The translations under genes and the position numbers were made by a program. Source: an uncultured Erythrobacter sp. (GTDB lineage Bacteria > Pseudomonadota > Alphaproteobacteria > Sphingomonadales > Sphingomonadaceae). Taken from it: 64,000 nucleotides of DNA. The notes below the pieces were generated by a model, which had not been told where the DNA came from, did not search any database, and saw only the letters and a program-made list of their open reading frames with translations. Shown here piece by piece: positions 16,572 to 24,855 of this stretch. Each line of letters starts with the position of its first letter. The first letter of the stretch is position 1. The stretch spans positions 1,488,001-1,552,000 of the forward strand of contig CANMZA010000001.1 in the NCBI GenBank assembly GCA_947502305.1. The letters are read 5' to 3'.

Positions 16572-17774
16572 TTACCCGTGGATCGAGACGACCTCAGCGG
16601 GCTGCATCCGGCGTTCTTTGCGGCGTATTTCTTCGCCATCGGCCACCACCCTGTTGCGGCCGCCATTTTTCGCTTCGTATAAATAGCCGTCGGCGCGTTC
16701 AAACAAAGCGGGATAGTTCTCGTTTTCCTGCGCCTGCGCCACGCCCAAACTGATGGTGATGTTCAAATTGCTGCTGGCGTCGGCATCGTTCAGCGCGGCG
16801 GCGGCTTTGCGCAAACGTTCCGCCAATTGCGCCGCAGCAGCGCCATCGCAATTCCAGACCAGCACGCAGAATTCTTCGCCGCCGATCCGCCCGGCGACAT
16901 CCTGATCGCGGATAGTGTTGGCAATCAACGTGCCGACTTTTGAGATGACAATATCGCCGATTGCATGGCCCCAACCGTCATTGATCCGTTTGAAATGATC
17001 TATATCCGCGACGATCAAAGAAACCGGCACCGCCTTATTCGCCGCATCCGCCAACATGATGCGTGCATCCGCCTCAAACGCGGCGCGCATATTCAGGCCT
17101 GACAAAAGGTCAATCGTCGCCTGCCCGCGCTGCTCCTCCATCCGGTCGACAATAATCGTTGCGATCAAAGCCAGCGCTTGCAGCGTAAGCAGGACCGCCA
17201 AAGCAAGCACATGGACCGCGAACAAAATCGCCGCCCCTGCCTCTCCCGGTCCGAAAATCGCATCGGAAAATACAGTCAAAAGCGGCCGCGTAAAACCAAA
17301 ACCGGCAAACAGGACCAAGACCCAGATGAGCGCCCGATCCGCCAGACTGCGCGGGCCTGCATTCCAAAGGTTCTGCGCGGTTAGCGCAATCAGCAGCGCA
17401 GAATTGATGTTCTGAGCCAAGCGCATCGCATCGCTTTCACCATGCGAGATCGCGTAGGACAGGACGAGAGACGTCAGCAGCACCGTCGCTAAATATGCGA
17501 ACATCGGGATTTTCTGCCCCACGCGGCGTGACACGCCCCACATCAAGGCGATCAATCCGCCCATCGACAACAGGTGATACAGCACAATACCAAACGGCCC
17601 GACCGCCCCAAAAATCCAGATATTGACGGCAACACCAGTGGCCAGCGCAGCATAAGATACCGCATAGGCAAGCACATGACGGCGCGCGCGATCCTGCCAC
17701 CACATTGCGGCAAACAATGCCGCAAAAATCAGGCTGATCGCGGGGATAACAAATGTTAAGACGAGCGCTTGCAT
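16572..17774 (-). CDS. Membrane diguanylate cyclase (GGDEF)
   Basis: 400 aa. The N-terminal half (about 1-210) has six to seven hydrophobic helices of an unnamed sensor type shared with the GGDEF gene at 20752. The C-terminal GGDEF domain (about 220-385) has the active-site motif GGEEF, the metal-binding segment DIDHFK, and an inhibitory-site RxxD (RDQD) exactly five residues before GGEEF. An active, product-inhibited c-di-GMP synthase is expected. ATG 17774 is preceded by AGGA and aligns with the paralogue start; an ATG at 17804 lacks an SD. It is divergent from ettA. Confidence 0.93.
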   Translation of the reverse strand: MQALVLTFVIPAISLIFAALFAAMWWQDRARRHVLAYAVSYAALATGVAVNIWIFGAVGPFGIVLYHLLSMGGLIALMWGVSRRVGQKIPMFAYLATVLLTSLVLSYAISHGESDAMRLAQNINSALLIALTAQNLWNAGPRSLADRALIWVLVLFAGFGFTRPLLTVFSDAIFGPGEAGAAILFAVHVLALAVLLTLQALALIATIIVDRMEEQRGQATIDLLSGLNMRAAFEADARIMLADAANKAVPVSLIVADIDHFKRINDGWGHAIGDIVISKVGTLIANTIRDQDVAGRIGGEEFCVLVWNCDGAAAAQLAERLRKAAAALNDADASSNLNITISLGVAQAQENENYPALFERADGYLYEAKNGGRNRVVADGEEIRRKERRMQPAEVVSIHG

Positions 17775-17964
17775 GCCATTCCTATCCGAAAGGTATCGCA
17801 CCATGATCGCGTCGCGGTTAGGATCGATTAATCGCCGCCCTAGGGAATGATACGGTGGTCACGGCTTGCCCCGATACCGCCATGCCCCTATCTGGCAGTC
17901 AAACAGCACTAAAACTGCTTCACCCGTTTCATCTTTCAAAGACCTCGCACAAGGACATTCATCC

Positions 17965-19638
17965 ATGGCCGCGCAATACGCCTTCGTAATGAAGGGCATG
18001 ACCAAGACTTTCCCCGGCGCCCCAAAACCGGTGCTTTCCGATATCAATTTGCAATTTTATCAAGGTGCAAAGATCGGCATTGTCGGGCCAAATGGCGCGG
18101 GCAAATCGACTTTGATGAAGATCATGGCCGGGATCGACAGCGATTTTGCCGGTGAAGCATGGCCGGGTGAAAACATCACTGTTGGTTATTTGCCGCAGGA
18201 ACCGGAATTAGATGAAACCAAAACCGTTCTGGAAAACGTCAAAGACGGCGCGCGTGAGACCGCCGATCTGGTTGAGCAATTCAACGCTGTTTCTGCACAA
18301 ATGGCAGAACCGGATGCCGATTTTGAGGCTTTGGGCGACCAAATGGCCGAGCTGCAGACGAAGATTGATGCGGTTGATGGCTGGACGCTGGATAATCAGC
18401 TTGAAATCGCGATGGAGGCATTGCGGTGCCCGCCATCGGATATGGGTGTTGAGAGCCTTTCTGGCGGAGAAAAGCGCCGCGTTGCGCTGACCCGTTTGCT
18501 GATCCAAAAGCCGTCGATCCTGCTGCTGGACGAGCCGACCAACCACTTGGATGCCGAAAGCGTCGAATGGCTGGAAAACCACCTGAAAGAATATGCGGGC
18601 GCGGTGTTGATGATCACCCACGATCGCTACTTCCTCGACAATGTGGTGGAATGGATCCTCGAGCTCGATCGCGGGACATATTACCCGTATGAGGGCAATT
18701 ATTCGACCTATCTGGAGAAGAAGGCGAAACGCCTGGAACAAGAAAGCCGCGAAGAATCGGGCAAGCAAAAAGCGTTGCAACGCGAGCTGGAGTGGATCCG
18801 GCAAACGCCCGCCGCGCGGCAAACCAAATCAAAGGCGCGCGTGCGCAAATTTGAAGAATTGCAAGACGCGCAATCGGGCCGGGCGCCGGGCAAAGCGCAA
18901 ATCGTCATTCAAGTGCCAGAGCGGCTGGGCGGTAAAGTTATCGAGGCCAAGGGTATTTCCAAGGCTTACGGCGACAAATTGCTATTCGAAGACCTGTCTT
19001 TCATGTTGCCACCGGGCGGCATTGTCGGCGTGATCGGGCCAAACGGCGCGGGTAAATCGACGCTGTTTAAGATGATCACCGGTCAAGAGACCCCCGACAC
19101 GGGCAGCATCGAAATCGGTGACACGGTGCATTTGGGCTATGTCGATCAGTCACGCGATGATCTGACGCCGGGCAACAATGTCTGGGAGGAAATCTCCGAC
19201 GGGCATGATTACATGCAAGTCAACGGCCACGACGCCTCGACCCGCGCCTATGTTGGCGCGTTCAATTTCAAAGGCAGCGATCAACAAAAGAATGTCGGCA
19301 AATTGTCCGGCGGTGAACGCAACCGCGTCCACATGGCCAAAATGCTCAAGCAAGGCGGCAATGTGCTGCTGCTCGATGAGCCAACCAACGATCTAGATGT
19401 GGAAACGCTCGGCGCATTGGAAGATGCGATTGAGAACTTCGCTGGATGCGCCGTGGTGATTTCACACGACCGTTTCTTCTTAGACCGCCTCGCGACGCAT
19501 ATTCTGGCGTTTGAGGGCAACAGCCACGTTGAATGGTTCGAGGGCAACTTTGAAGCCTATGAGGAAGACAAGCGGCGGCGGCTGGGTGATGCAGCGGATC
19601 GGCCTACAAGGTTGGCTTATAAGAAGCTGACGCGTTGA
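17965..19638 (+). CDS. ettA: Energy-dependent translational throttle protein EttA (ABC-F)
   Basis: 557 aa, against 555 in E. coli. Two ABC domains without membrane parts bear Walker A GPNGAGKST at about residues 44 and 353, signatures LSGGEKRR and LSGGERNR, and DEPTNHLD/DEPTNDLD Walker B segments. Between them lies the P-site tRNA interaction motif region, with an arm and the linker ELEWIRQTPAARQTKSKAR typical of EttA rather than other ABC-F proteins. EttA binds the ribosomal E site and gates the first elongation step according to ATP/ADP. The start at 17965 matches the family N-terminus (MAAQYAFVM) and has AAGGA upstream; the reading frame opens 99 bp earlier without support. Confidence 0.96.
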   Translation: MAAQYAFVMKGMTKTFPGAPKPVLSDINLQFYQGAKIGIVGPNGAGKSTLMKIMAGIDSDFAGEAWPGENITVGYLPQEPELDETKTVLENVKDGARETADLVEQFNAVSAQMAEPDADFEALGDQMAELQTKIDAVDGWTLDNQLEIAMEALRCPPSDMGVESLSGGEKRRVALTRLLIQKPSILLLDEPTNHLDAESVEWLENHLKEYAGAVLMITHDRYFLDNVVEWILELDRGTYYPYEGNYSTYLEKKAKRLEQESREESGKQKALQRELEWIRQTPAARQTKSKARVRKFEELQDAQSGRAPGKAQIVIQVPERLGGKVIEAKGISKAYGDKLLFEDLSFMLPPGGIVGVIGPNGAGKSTLFKMITGQETPDTGSIEIGDTVHLGYVDQSRDDLTPGNNVWEEISDGHDYMQVNGHDASTRAYVGAFNFKGSDQQKNVGKLSGGERNRVHMAKMLKQGGNVLLLDEPTNDLDVETLGALEDAIENFAGCAVVISHDRFFLDRLATHILAFEGNSHVEWFEGNFEAYEEDKRRRLGDAADRPTRLAYKKLTR

Positions 19639-19639
19639 G

Positions 19640-20680
19640 GTGAGTTACAGCGATACAAGCGAGCGCCGGAGTCTCAGATTTTTCCGAGGCATGGGCCTCG
19701 CTTGCATTGCAATCATATGCCTAGGGATTGGCGGCTTTTTCTGGGCCACAGCCACGCCCGGCAAGTCTTATGATGGCCCGATTGGCCCTCCGAATGACGA
19801 GGCATTGGCCAGCCGGTTGGAGACGCATGTTGTTTCCTTGTCACAATCCCCGCGGAGCTTGCAAAGCGCCAGCACCATCTATTCGACTTTAGACTATCTG
19901 ACGCAATCGCTGTCAGAATTGGGATATCAGGTCGAAAGGCAACCGGTTCTCTCACCAGCAGACAATTTGATTGTGACCATTCCGGGATCAAAACCGGATG
20001 CCCCTATTCTGATAATCGGGGCGCATTACGATACGGTTTCAGTGTCGCCAGGTGCCGATGACAATGCCAGCGGCGTCGCGGCGTTGCTTGAGCTTGCCCG
20101 TTCCTTTCGACCATTACGCAACCGTTCAGCACTCGAGGTAAGACTCGTCTTCTATGCCAATGAAGAACCGCCTTATTTCAAGACTGGTGCGATGGGCAGT
20201 CTGGTACATGCACAATCGTTAGACGAAGATACCCGCCGCCAGGTTGTGGGCATGATATCACTAGAAACTATGGGGTATTACTCTGATACGCCGGGAAGCC
20301 AGAATTACCCTTTCCCACTGTCCTTACGCTATCCTGACACGGGCAACTTCATCGCATTTGTCGGCGACACGTCCTCACGCAATTTTCTGCGTTCGTTGAT
20401 CGCAGATTTTCGCGGTCATGCCCGCATCCCGTCAATCGGCGGCACGGCGCCCGCTGCAGTGCAAGGCATCGACTGGTCGGATCATTGGGGGTATTCCGCA
20501 CAAGGTATTCCTGCGATCATGATTAATGACACGGCGATATTTCGGAATCCCAATTATCACCGCAGCACTGACACACCCGCGACACTTGACTACAATCGCT
20601 TGGCGCTGGCTGTTGAAGGGCTAGAGATTACCTTGCTCGAACGCATGGCAAGCAGCGTTGATCGAGACAGCGATCAATAG
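19640..20680 (+). CDS. Membrane-anchored M28-family peptidase
   Basis: 346 aa. A single N-terminal hydrophobic anchor or uncleaved signal (about 17-37) leads to an M28 domain with IGAHYDTV, ADDNASG, YANEEPPYF, SLETMGYY and the final NYHRSTDTP. Together these supply all five zinc ligands and the catalytic Glu. It is predicted to face the periplasm. It starts at GTG 19640, 1 bp after the ettA stop codon, so translation is probably coupled. It differs from the M28 gene at 15048 in lacking the PA insert. Peptide specificity is unknown. Confidence 0.87.
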   Translation: MSYSDTSERRSLRFFRGMGLACIAIICLGIGGFFWATATPGKSYDGPIGPPNDEALASRLETHVVSLSQSPRSLQSASTIYSTLDYLTQSLSELGYQVERQPVLSPADNLIVTIPGSKPDAPILIIGAHYDTVSVSPGADDNASGVAALLELARSFRPLRNRSALEVRLVFYANEEPPYFKTGAMGSLVHAQSLDEDTRRQVVGMISLETMGYYSDTPGSQNYPFPLSLRYPDTGNFIAFVGDTSSRNFLRSLIADFRGHARIPSIGGTAPAAVQGIDWSDHWGYSAQGIPAIMINDTAIFRNPNYHRSTDTPATLDYNRLALAVEGLEITLLERMASSVDRDSDQ

Positions 20681-20751
20681 GTTGAACGCCCCCTAACCCC
20701 GTTTTAACCCTCTTGCGCGTATTGCAACTCCCCTACGCATTGGGGACTGAA

Positions 20752-21975
20752 TTGCGCGACACACTTCTCTTGCTTTCAACGCCGATGGTGGCGCTGATTT
20801 TTGCCGTGACGTTTCTCGTCATTTGGCAGCGGGATCGTGCGCGCACGGAAAATCTTGCCTTGGGGTCTGGTTGGGCATTGCTCGCCGCCGCGATGCTCAT
20901 TTCACAGCTTAGCCCAGCTTCGCTTGGCCGGGTGTTGGTTGCGATCACGCATGTGCCCTACACGCTGGCCGGGGTTTGCATCGCCTCTGGCATATTGCTG
21001 CGCGTGAACACAGCGCCGCCGGTGCGGCTGTTCCTTTCCATCGGTCTGCTCGGCAGCGCCGCGATGGGCATCACTCAGGCGTTTGGCGACAGTATCAAAT
21101 CCGACCTGTTCATCACCAACATCACCAGCGGCGTGATTATGGTCCTGACCACGCAAAGCTTCGCCACATCCGCCAAGCGCGACGGGATTGAGCGGTTTAT
21201 GATGGTCACCTTGATCCTCGTCACTACTCAGTTTTTCCTGCGCCCGGTTTTCGCCTTCATGTTTGATGGGCCAATTGCGCCCGCGCAATATCGCGAATCC
21301 ACCTATTATCTGGCGCTGGCTTGGTTGTTCGGCTTTGGCTCAGTCTTGTTCGGCCTGGCGCAATTGACCGCGAGCGTGAAAGATCACGTCGAGGCGTTGA
21401 ATGCCCGAAACGCGACCGATGAATTGTCGGGTTTGCTCGCGCGCGGCGAGTTTGAAACGCAGGTGAAAGCGGCGCTGGCCAAGGCGGCGAAGGAACGGCG
21501 CGAAGTGGCTTTGGTGGTCGGTGATCTCGATCATTTCAAACAGGTCAATGACATTTGGGGGCATCAAGTCGGCGACCGCGCGATTGCAGGATTTGGCGCG
21601 ATGGCAGGCGCGATGATCCGCAGCAGCGACATTGCCGGGCGCGTTGGCGGCGAAGAATTCTGCATTTTGGTGTGGAAGGCCGATGAAGAGATCGCCGCCG
21701 GTCTGGCAGAGCGTCTGCGCAGCCGCACCTGCGACCTCGATATCAGCGAAGGCGCCTTGGACGTCCGCTTAACGGCCAGTTTCGGCGTGGCCGGGTGGCG
21801 CAGCGGCGAAGGGTATAGGGCGCTGTTCGCGAGAGCGGATAAGGCCTTGTATGCGGCCAAGCAAAATGGCCGCAACCGCGTGATCCGCGCCGACGCCGAT
21901 CCAGAGTGCGAGAGCACCGGCAGCACTCAGGAAAACTCCGCCCAGCAAACAGCGGAAATAGACGCCGCCGCATAA
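20752..21975 (+). CDS. Membrane diguanylate cyclase (GGDEF), paralogue of the 16572 gene
   Basis: 407 aa. The N-terminal multi-helix membrane region (about 1-205) aligns with that of the 16572-17774 gene from the first residue (shared pattern LIFA...W-RDRAR near 20-35). The GGDEF domain has DLDHFK, GGEEF and the inhibitory RxxD (RSSD) five residues before it. The start is taken as TTG 20752 because it aligns with the paralogue ATG and is preceded by GGGGA at good spacing; another TTG at 20713 would add 13 residues. The C-terminal tail is polar and Ser/Gln-rich. Active c-di-GMP synthesis is expected. Confidence 0.92.
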   Translation: MRDTLLLLSTPMVALIFAVTFLVIWQRDRARTENLALGSGWALLAAAMLISQLSPASLGRVLVAITHVPYTLAGVCIASGILLRVNTAPPVRLFLSIGLLGSAAMGITQAFGDSIKSDLFITNITSGVIMVLTTQSFATSAKRDGIERFMMVTLILVTTQFFLRPVFAFMFDGPIAPAQYRESTYYLALAWLFGFGSVLFGLAQLTASVKDHVEALNARNATDELSGLLARGEFETQVKAALAKAAKERREVALVVGDLDHFKQVNDIWGHQVGDRAIAGFGAMAGAMIRSSDIAGRVGGEEFCILVWKADEEIAAGLAERLRSRTCDLDISEGALDVRLTASFGVAGWRSGEGYRALFARADKALYAAKQNGRNRVIRADADPECESTGSTQENSAQQTAEIDAAA

Positions 21976-21984
21976 GTCACTTTC

Positions 21985-22036
21985 CTGCTTTCCGGCGCTG
22001 CTTTCCGGCGCTGCTTTCTGGTCCTGCTTTCCATTC
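21985..22036 (+). repeat. Four tandem 13-bp units
   Basis: Four consecutive 13-bp units starting CTGCTTTC. The first two are identical (CTGCTTTCCGGCG); the third and fourth diverge at the 3' end. They lie between the GGDEF gene and the degenerate GGDEF gene. The function is unknown, possibly just slippage. Confidence 0.75.
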
Positions 22037-22107
22037 CTGCCTCCTTTACGCCGTCTTAACCACGGATCGGGCATTCCCCTTAGTCACAGGGAAAAGAGGG
22101 GCAGATC

Positions 22108-22827
22108 ATGGAAGCTTTGGCAGGTGCCAGCGTTACAGATCCAGCATTCGGATTAGTCGCAGCGATTGTGATTGCAGGTGTTTTGACGGCGTGGGCGCTC
22201 CGCTCCTCCGCCAAGCCGCGCGTAGCGGCCGACCCCTTGTCCGGATTGTTCACGCCCGAACGTTTCGAAGCCGAAATCGAAGCCACCGAACGGCGCATTG
22301 CCCCCGTCAAACCGCGCGGCGCTGTGCTGCGCGGGCATATCGACCATTTGTCTCAGGTGCGCGCATTATGGGGCGCAGAAACACGCGCAGAGGCCGCCGC
22401 TCAAGTGGCGAAGGTCATTCGAGCAGGCGTGCGCAAAGGCGATAGCGTGACCCAATACGAAGGGCCAGAAGGCGATGGTTCCTTCGTTATCCTAGCCCCG
22501 GGTGCGAGCGAGGAAGAGGCCAGCGCCATTGCCAAAAGATTGCTCAAAACAATCGGCGAGACTGAGATTGAAGCCATGGGCAGCGACATGCGCCTAAGCG
22601 CAAGTTTTGGCGTCGCATCGCGCCGGATTGGCGAGACCGAAACAGCGTGGCATGCGCGGGCAGGAGAGGCTTTGAACGCGGCGACACAATCCGGGGAAGA
22701 GCAAGTGGTGACCGCCAGCGAGTGGGAAGAGGTTGTGTTGCTGCCCGCGCCGATGCCTACTCCGATGCCAGCTCTGGCTCCAACCAGCAGCGGCGCGCAG
22801 GAAAGCAAAGACGCCAAGGTCGCCTAG
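22108..22827 (+). CDS. Degenerate GGDEF protein retaining an RxxD c-di-GMP site
   Basis: 239 aa. A short N-terminal hydrophobic helix (about 13-31) anchors a GGDEF-fold domain (about 41-200) recognisable by DPLSGLFTPERFE and the LSASFGVA strand. The active site is lost: the motif is replaced by EGPEGDGSF (about 118-126), and the first metal-binding Asp is a His (GHIDH near 77-81). Yet RKGD (109-112) sits exactly where the inhibitory-site RxxD lies in active cyclases. A c-di-GMP receptor role, as known for PelD- or PopA-like degenerate GGDEF domains, is an inference. It follows the active cyclase at 132 bp. Its stop overlaps the convergent PNPOx gene stop in a shared CTAG. Confidence 0.8.
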   Translation: MEALAGASVTDPAFGLVAAIVIAGVLTAWALRSSAKPRVAADPLSGLFTPERFEAEIEATERRIAPVKPRGAVLRGHIDHLSQVRALWGAETRAEAAAQVAKVIRAGVRKGDSVTQYEGPEGDGSFVILAPGASEEEASAIAKRLLKTIGETEIEAMGSDMRLSASFGVASRRIGETETAWHARAGEALNAATQSGEEQVVTASEWEEVVLLPAPMPTPMPALAPTSSGAQESKDAKVA

Positions 22828-23405
22828 GGCGAGACCCAGCGCGAAACCCAATCACCGCCAGCGCGTTCAAATTGCGCGCGCATATGGCCGGTATAGGCAA
22901 GGTACAGCCAATCAACCGAGGTCACCTCAATTCGCAGCACCGCAAAATTGGGCCGTGCGGGAATGAGGTCTTCGTCGCTCGGCTCTGGCCCTTCAAATTC
23001 CGGCGGAAGGCCAGTGGTCGCATTATCGCTGAGTGCGCCCGGCCCCTGACCCAAATAGCACCGGCGGGCGAAATTATCGCTGCTTTCCCATGCCGCATCG
23101 GTCACAGGATCTTCGCGTAGGATTGTGCCGATACCGCGCAGTCGCAATTGCACCTTGGCGGCTTTATCATAGAGCAGCACGCCCATGCGCGGATCATTCT
23201 CTATCACCGCAACTTTTGGCGCGCGCGTATCGGTGTGGAACCGTAATGTCCAAGCATCGCCGTCAAATGCGCGCAACACCATGACCCGTGCGTCCACATC
23301 GCTGGTGATCACCGTCGGCACATGCATCGCCGATTTGCGATCCCGTGCCGCCTCGCTCAGGCGTTCAGACACATCGCGGCGCACATCTAGAAGTGTTTCA
23401 AACAT
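22824..23405 (-). CDS. Pyridoxamine 5'-phosphate oxidase-family flavoprotein
   Basis: 193 aa with the split-barrel flavin-binding fold. Segments typical of the PNPOx-like family are VMVLRAFDGD, LRFHTDTRAPKV, RMGVLLYD and VQLRLRGIGTI; the C-terminus ends ...WVSRWVSP. It lacks the full substrate-binding set of true PdxH, so it is better called a PNPOx-like FMN protein (Alr4036 type) of unknown substrate. Its stop codon overlaps that of the convergent degenerate GGDEF gene. Upstream is about 207 bp before the arginine-rich gene. Confidence 0.85.
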   Translation of the reverse strand: MFETLLDVRRDVSERLSEAARDRKSAMHVPTVITSDVDARVMVLRAFDGDAWTLRFHTDTRAPKVAVIENDPRMGVLLYDKAAKVQLRLRGIGTILREDPVTDAAWESSDNFARRCYLGQGPGALSDNATTGLPPEFEGPEPSDEDLIPARPNFAVLRIEVTSVDWLYLAYTGHMRAQFERAGGDWVSRWVSP

Positions 23406-23612
23406 TGGCCATCCAATTGAGCCTTATCCTTGTGCCGTCAAGATGCCGGAAATTTGAATGTTCAGAAAAAGCGGCTCGAACATTAACGTAAGCCTAAACG
23501 ACATGTTAAGGGTGGGGTCAGCGACTCGGGGCTAGAAGGGGCAAGTAACGAGACGTAATAATAAGTATCAACCGAGCCGTAAGTGGTGGGGCGGCAACAC
23601 TGGAGGCAACTC

Positions 23613-24707
23613 ATGGATATTACCCTATTTCTAAGGGGCAGTGCGCTTTCCGCCCTCGCATTAGCGTTGGCATTTGTCGCACCGCCCGAAGCAGCGGAGG
23701 CGGCCAATTCCGCCGCCGAAACCAGCGCAGCAGCAGGAGCGGAAGCGGAGCAATCGCGCCAAGACCGCCGTGCGAACCCCCGTGCGAACCGCAGTGAACG
23801 TCGAAGCCAGCGCCAATCGACGCGCCAATCAACACGTCAATCCAATCGCGGCCAACAGCGCGCCCAGCGAAGCGAGCGCCGCGCTGAACGCCAATCGCGC
23901 CGATCCGACACGCAAAGTGAACGGCGCAATCGCCGTGCCGACAGCGAAGTCCGGCAAGGTGAACGCAGAGGTGAGCGCAGGAGCGAGCGCCGGGTAGAGC
24001 GCCGTACAGAACGCCGTGCGGATCGAACCGACCGCCGGACAGAGCGCCGCACGGATCGTGTTGAACGCAGAGGCGATCGCCGTACTGATCGCGTTGAACG
24101 CAGAGGCGACCGCCGCACAGATCGCGTCGAACGCAGAAGTGATCGCCGTACTGATCGTGTCGAACGCCGGGGTGATCGCCGCACAGACCGCCGCGTTGAA
24201 CGCCGCGGGGATAGCGCCACCAATCGCCGTTCTGATCGTAGAGCGGACCGTAGGTTCGACAGACGCTCTGATCGCCGGGCAGATCGGCGTGCGGATCGCC
24301 GTTCAGATCGCCGCATTCGCCGCGATGGTTATCGCAGCGGGGTCCGTGACGGCCGGCGTGCAGAGCGCCGCGCAGAACGTCGGCGTGATCACCGCCGCTG
24401 GGATCGCCGCGGCTGGCGCTCGGATCGCCGCTATGGCTGGCGCAATTATCGCCGGATCAACCGCAACGTCTTTAGCCTGGGCCGGTATTACGCCCCTTAC
24501 CGTGCGCACCGCTATAACCGGCTGAACATTGGTTTCTTCCTCGACAGCCTGTTCTTTAGCCAGCGTTATTACATCAACGACCCGTGGTCTTACCGCCTGC
24601 CGCAGGTTTACGGCCCTTATCGCTGGGTTCGGTATTATGACGATGTAGTGCTGGTCGATATTTACACCGGCGAAGTGGTCGATGTGATCCACGATTTCTT
24701 CTGGTAA
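23613..24707 (+). CDS. Secreted RcnB-family protein with extreme arginine-rich repeat region
   Basis: 364 aa. A signal peptide (about 1-32, ending AAEA) is followed by a polar region (35-285) made largely of Arg, Asp, Ser, Glu, Thr and Gln. Within it, an 11-residue unit of the type TDRVERRGDRR repeats about five times (residues about 146-202), flanked by looser RRSDRRAD-type repeats. The C-terminal 60 residues (YYINDPWSYRLP, then YRWVRYYDDVVLVD and GEVVDVIHDFFW) form an RcnB domain, known from a periplasmic nickel/cobalt-homeostasis protein. The arginine region is hugely cationic and presumably disordered; it may bind envelope anions or nucleic acid. ATG 23613 has the SD GGAGG. A strong terminator follows. 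Confidence 0.85.
   Translation: MDITLFLRGSALSALALALAFVAPPEAAEAANSAAETSAAAGAEAEQSRQDRRANPRANRSERRSQRQSTRQSTRQSNRGQQRAQRSERRAERQSRRSDTQSERRNRRADSEVRQGERRGERRSERRVERRTERRADRTDRRTERRTDRVERRGDRRTDRVERRGDRRTDRVERRSDRRTDRVERRGDRRTDRRVERRGDSATNRRSDRRADRRFDRRSDRRADRRADRRSDRRIRRDGYRSGVRDGRRAERRAERRRDHRRWDRRGWRSDRRYGWRNYRRINRNVFSLGRYYAPYRAHRYNRLNIGFFLDSLFFSQRYYINDPWSYRLPQVYGPYRWVRYYDDVVLVDIYTGEVVDVIHDFFW
24048..24212 (+). repeat. 33-bp tandem coding repeats (arginine-rich unit)
   Basis: Units of 33 bp at 24048, 24081, 24114 and 24147, plus a fifth at 24180 with an extra codon. Each encodes an 11-residue RTDRVERRGDR-type unit in the RcnB-family gene. Units differ mostly at third positions, which suggests old duplication with purifying selection on the protein. 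Confidence 0.85.
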
Positions 24708-24714
24708 TTCCTCC

Positions 24715-24742
24715 CGCCGCCGGGCGCCTTTGTCCGGCGGCG
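24715..24742 (+). terminator. GC-rich hairpin after the RcnB-family gene
   Basis: A perfect 9-bp stem (CGCCGCCGG at 24715-24723, CCGGCGGCG at 24734-24742) with a 10-nt loop starts 7 bp after the RcnB-family stop. No U-tract follows directly; a second hairpin with a U-tract lies just downstream. Confidence 0.5.
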
Positions 24743-24763
24743 ACATTACCGGAACATTATGAT

Positions 24764-24798
24764 CCCCGTCGGAGCAATTCGGCGGGGGTTTTCTTTTC
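24764..24798 (+). terminator. Intrinsic terminator
   Basis: An 8-bp stem (CCCCGTCG at 24764-24771, CGGCGGGG at 24780-24787, one G-U pair) with an 8-nt loop is followed by GTTTTCTTTT. This is the classic rho-independent layout. It ends the RcnB-family transcript. Confidence 0.85.
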
Positions 24799-24855
24799 AT
24801 GATCCGGGCCAATGCGCCCCTTGCGCCCTGCTCTTCTCTTGCTAATCATCGCGCC

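Noticed and set aside
23837..24525. Open frames in other phases across the arginine-rich gene (plus and minus)
   Set aside because: They arise because the Arg/Asp codon repeats avoid stops in several frames. The signal peptide, SD, RcnB domain and terminator all support only the annotated frame.
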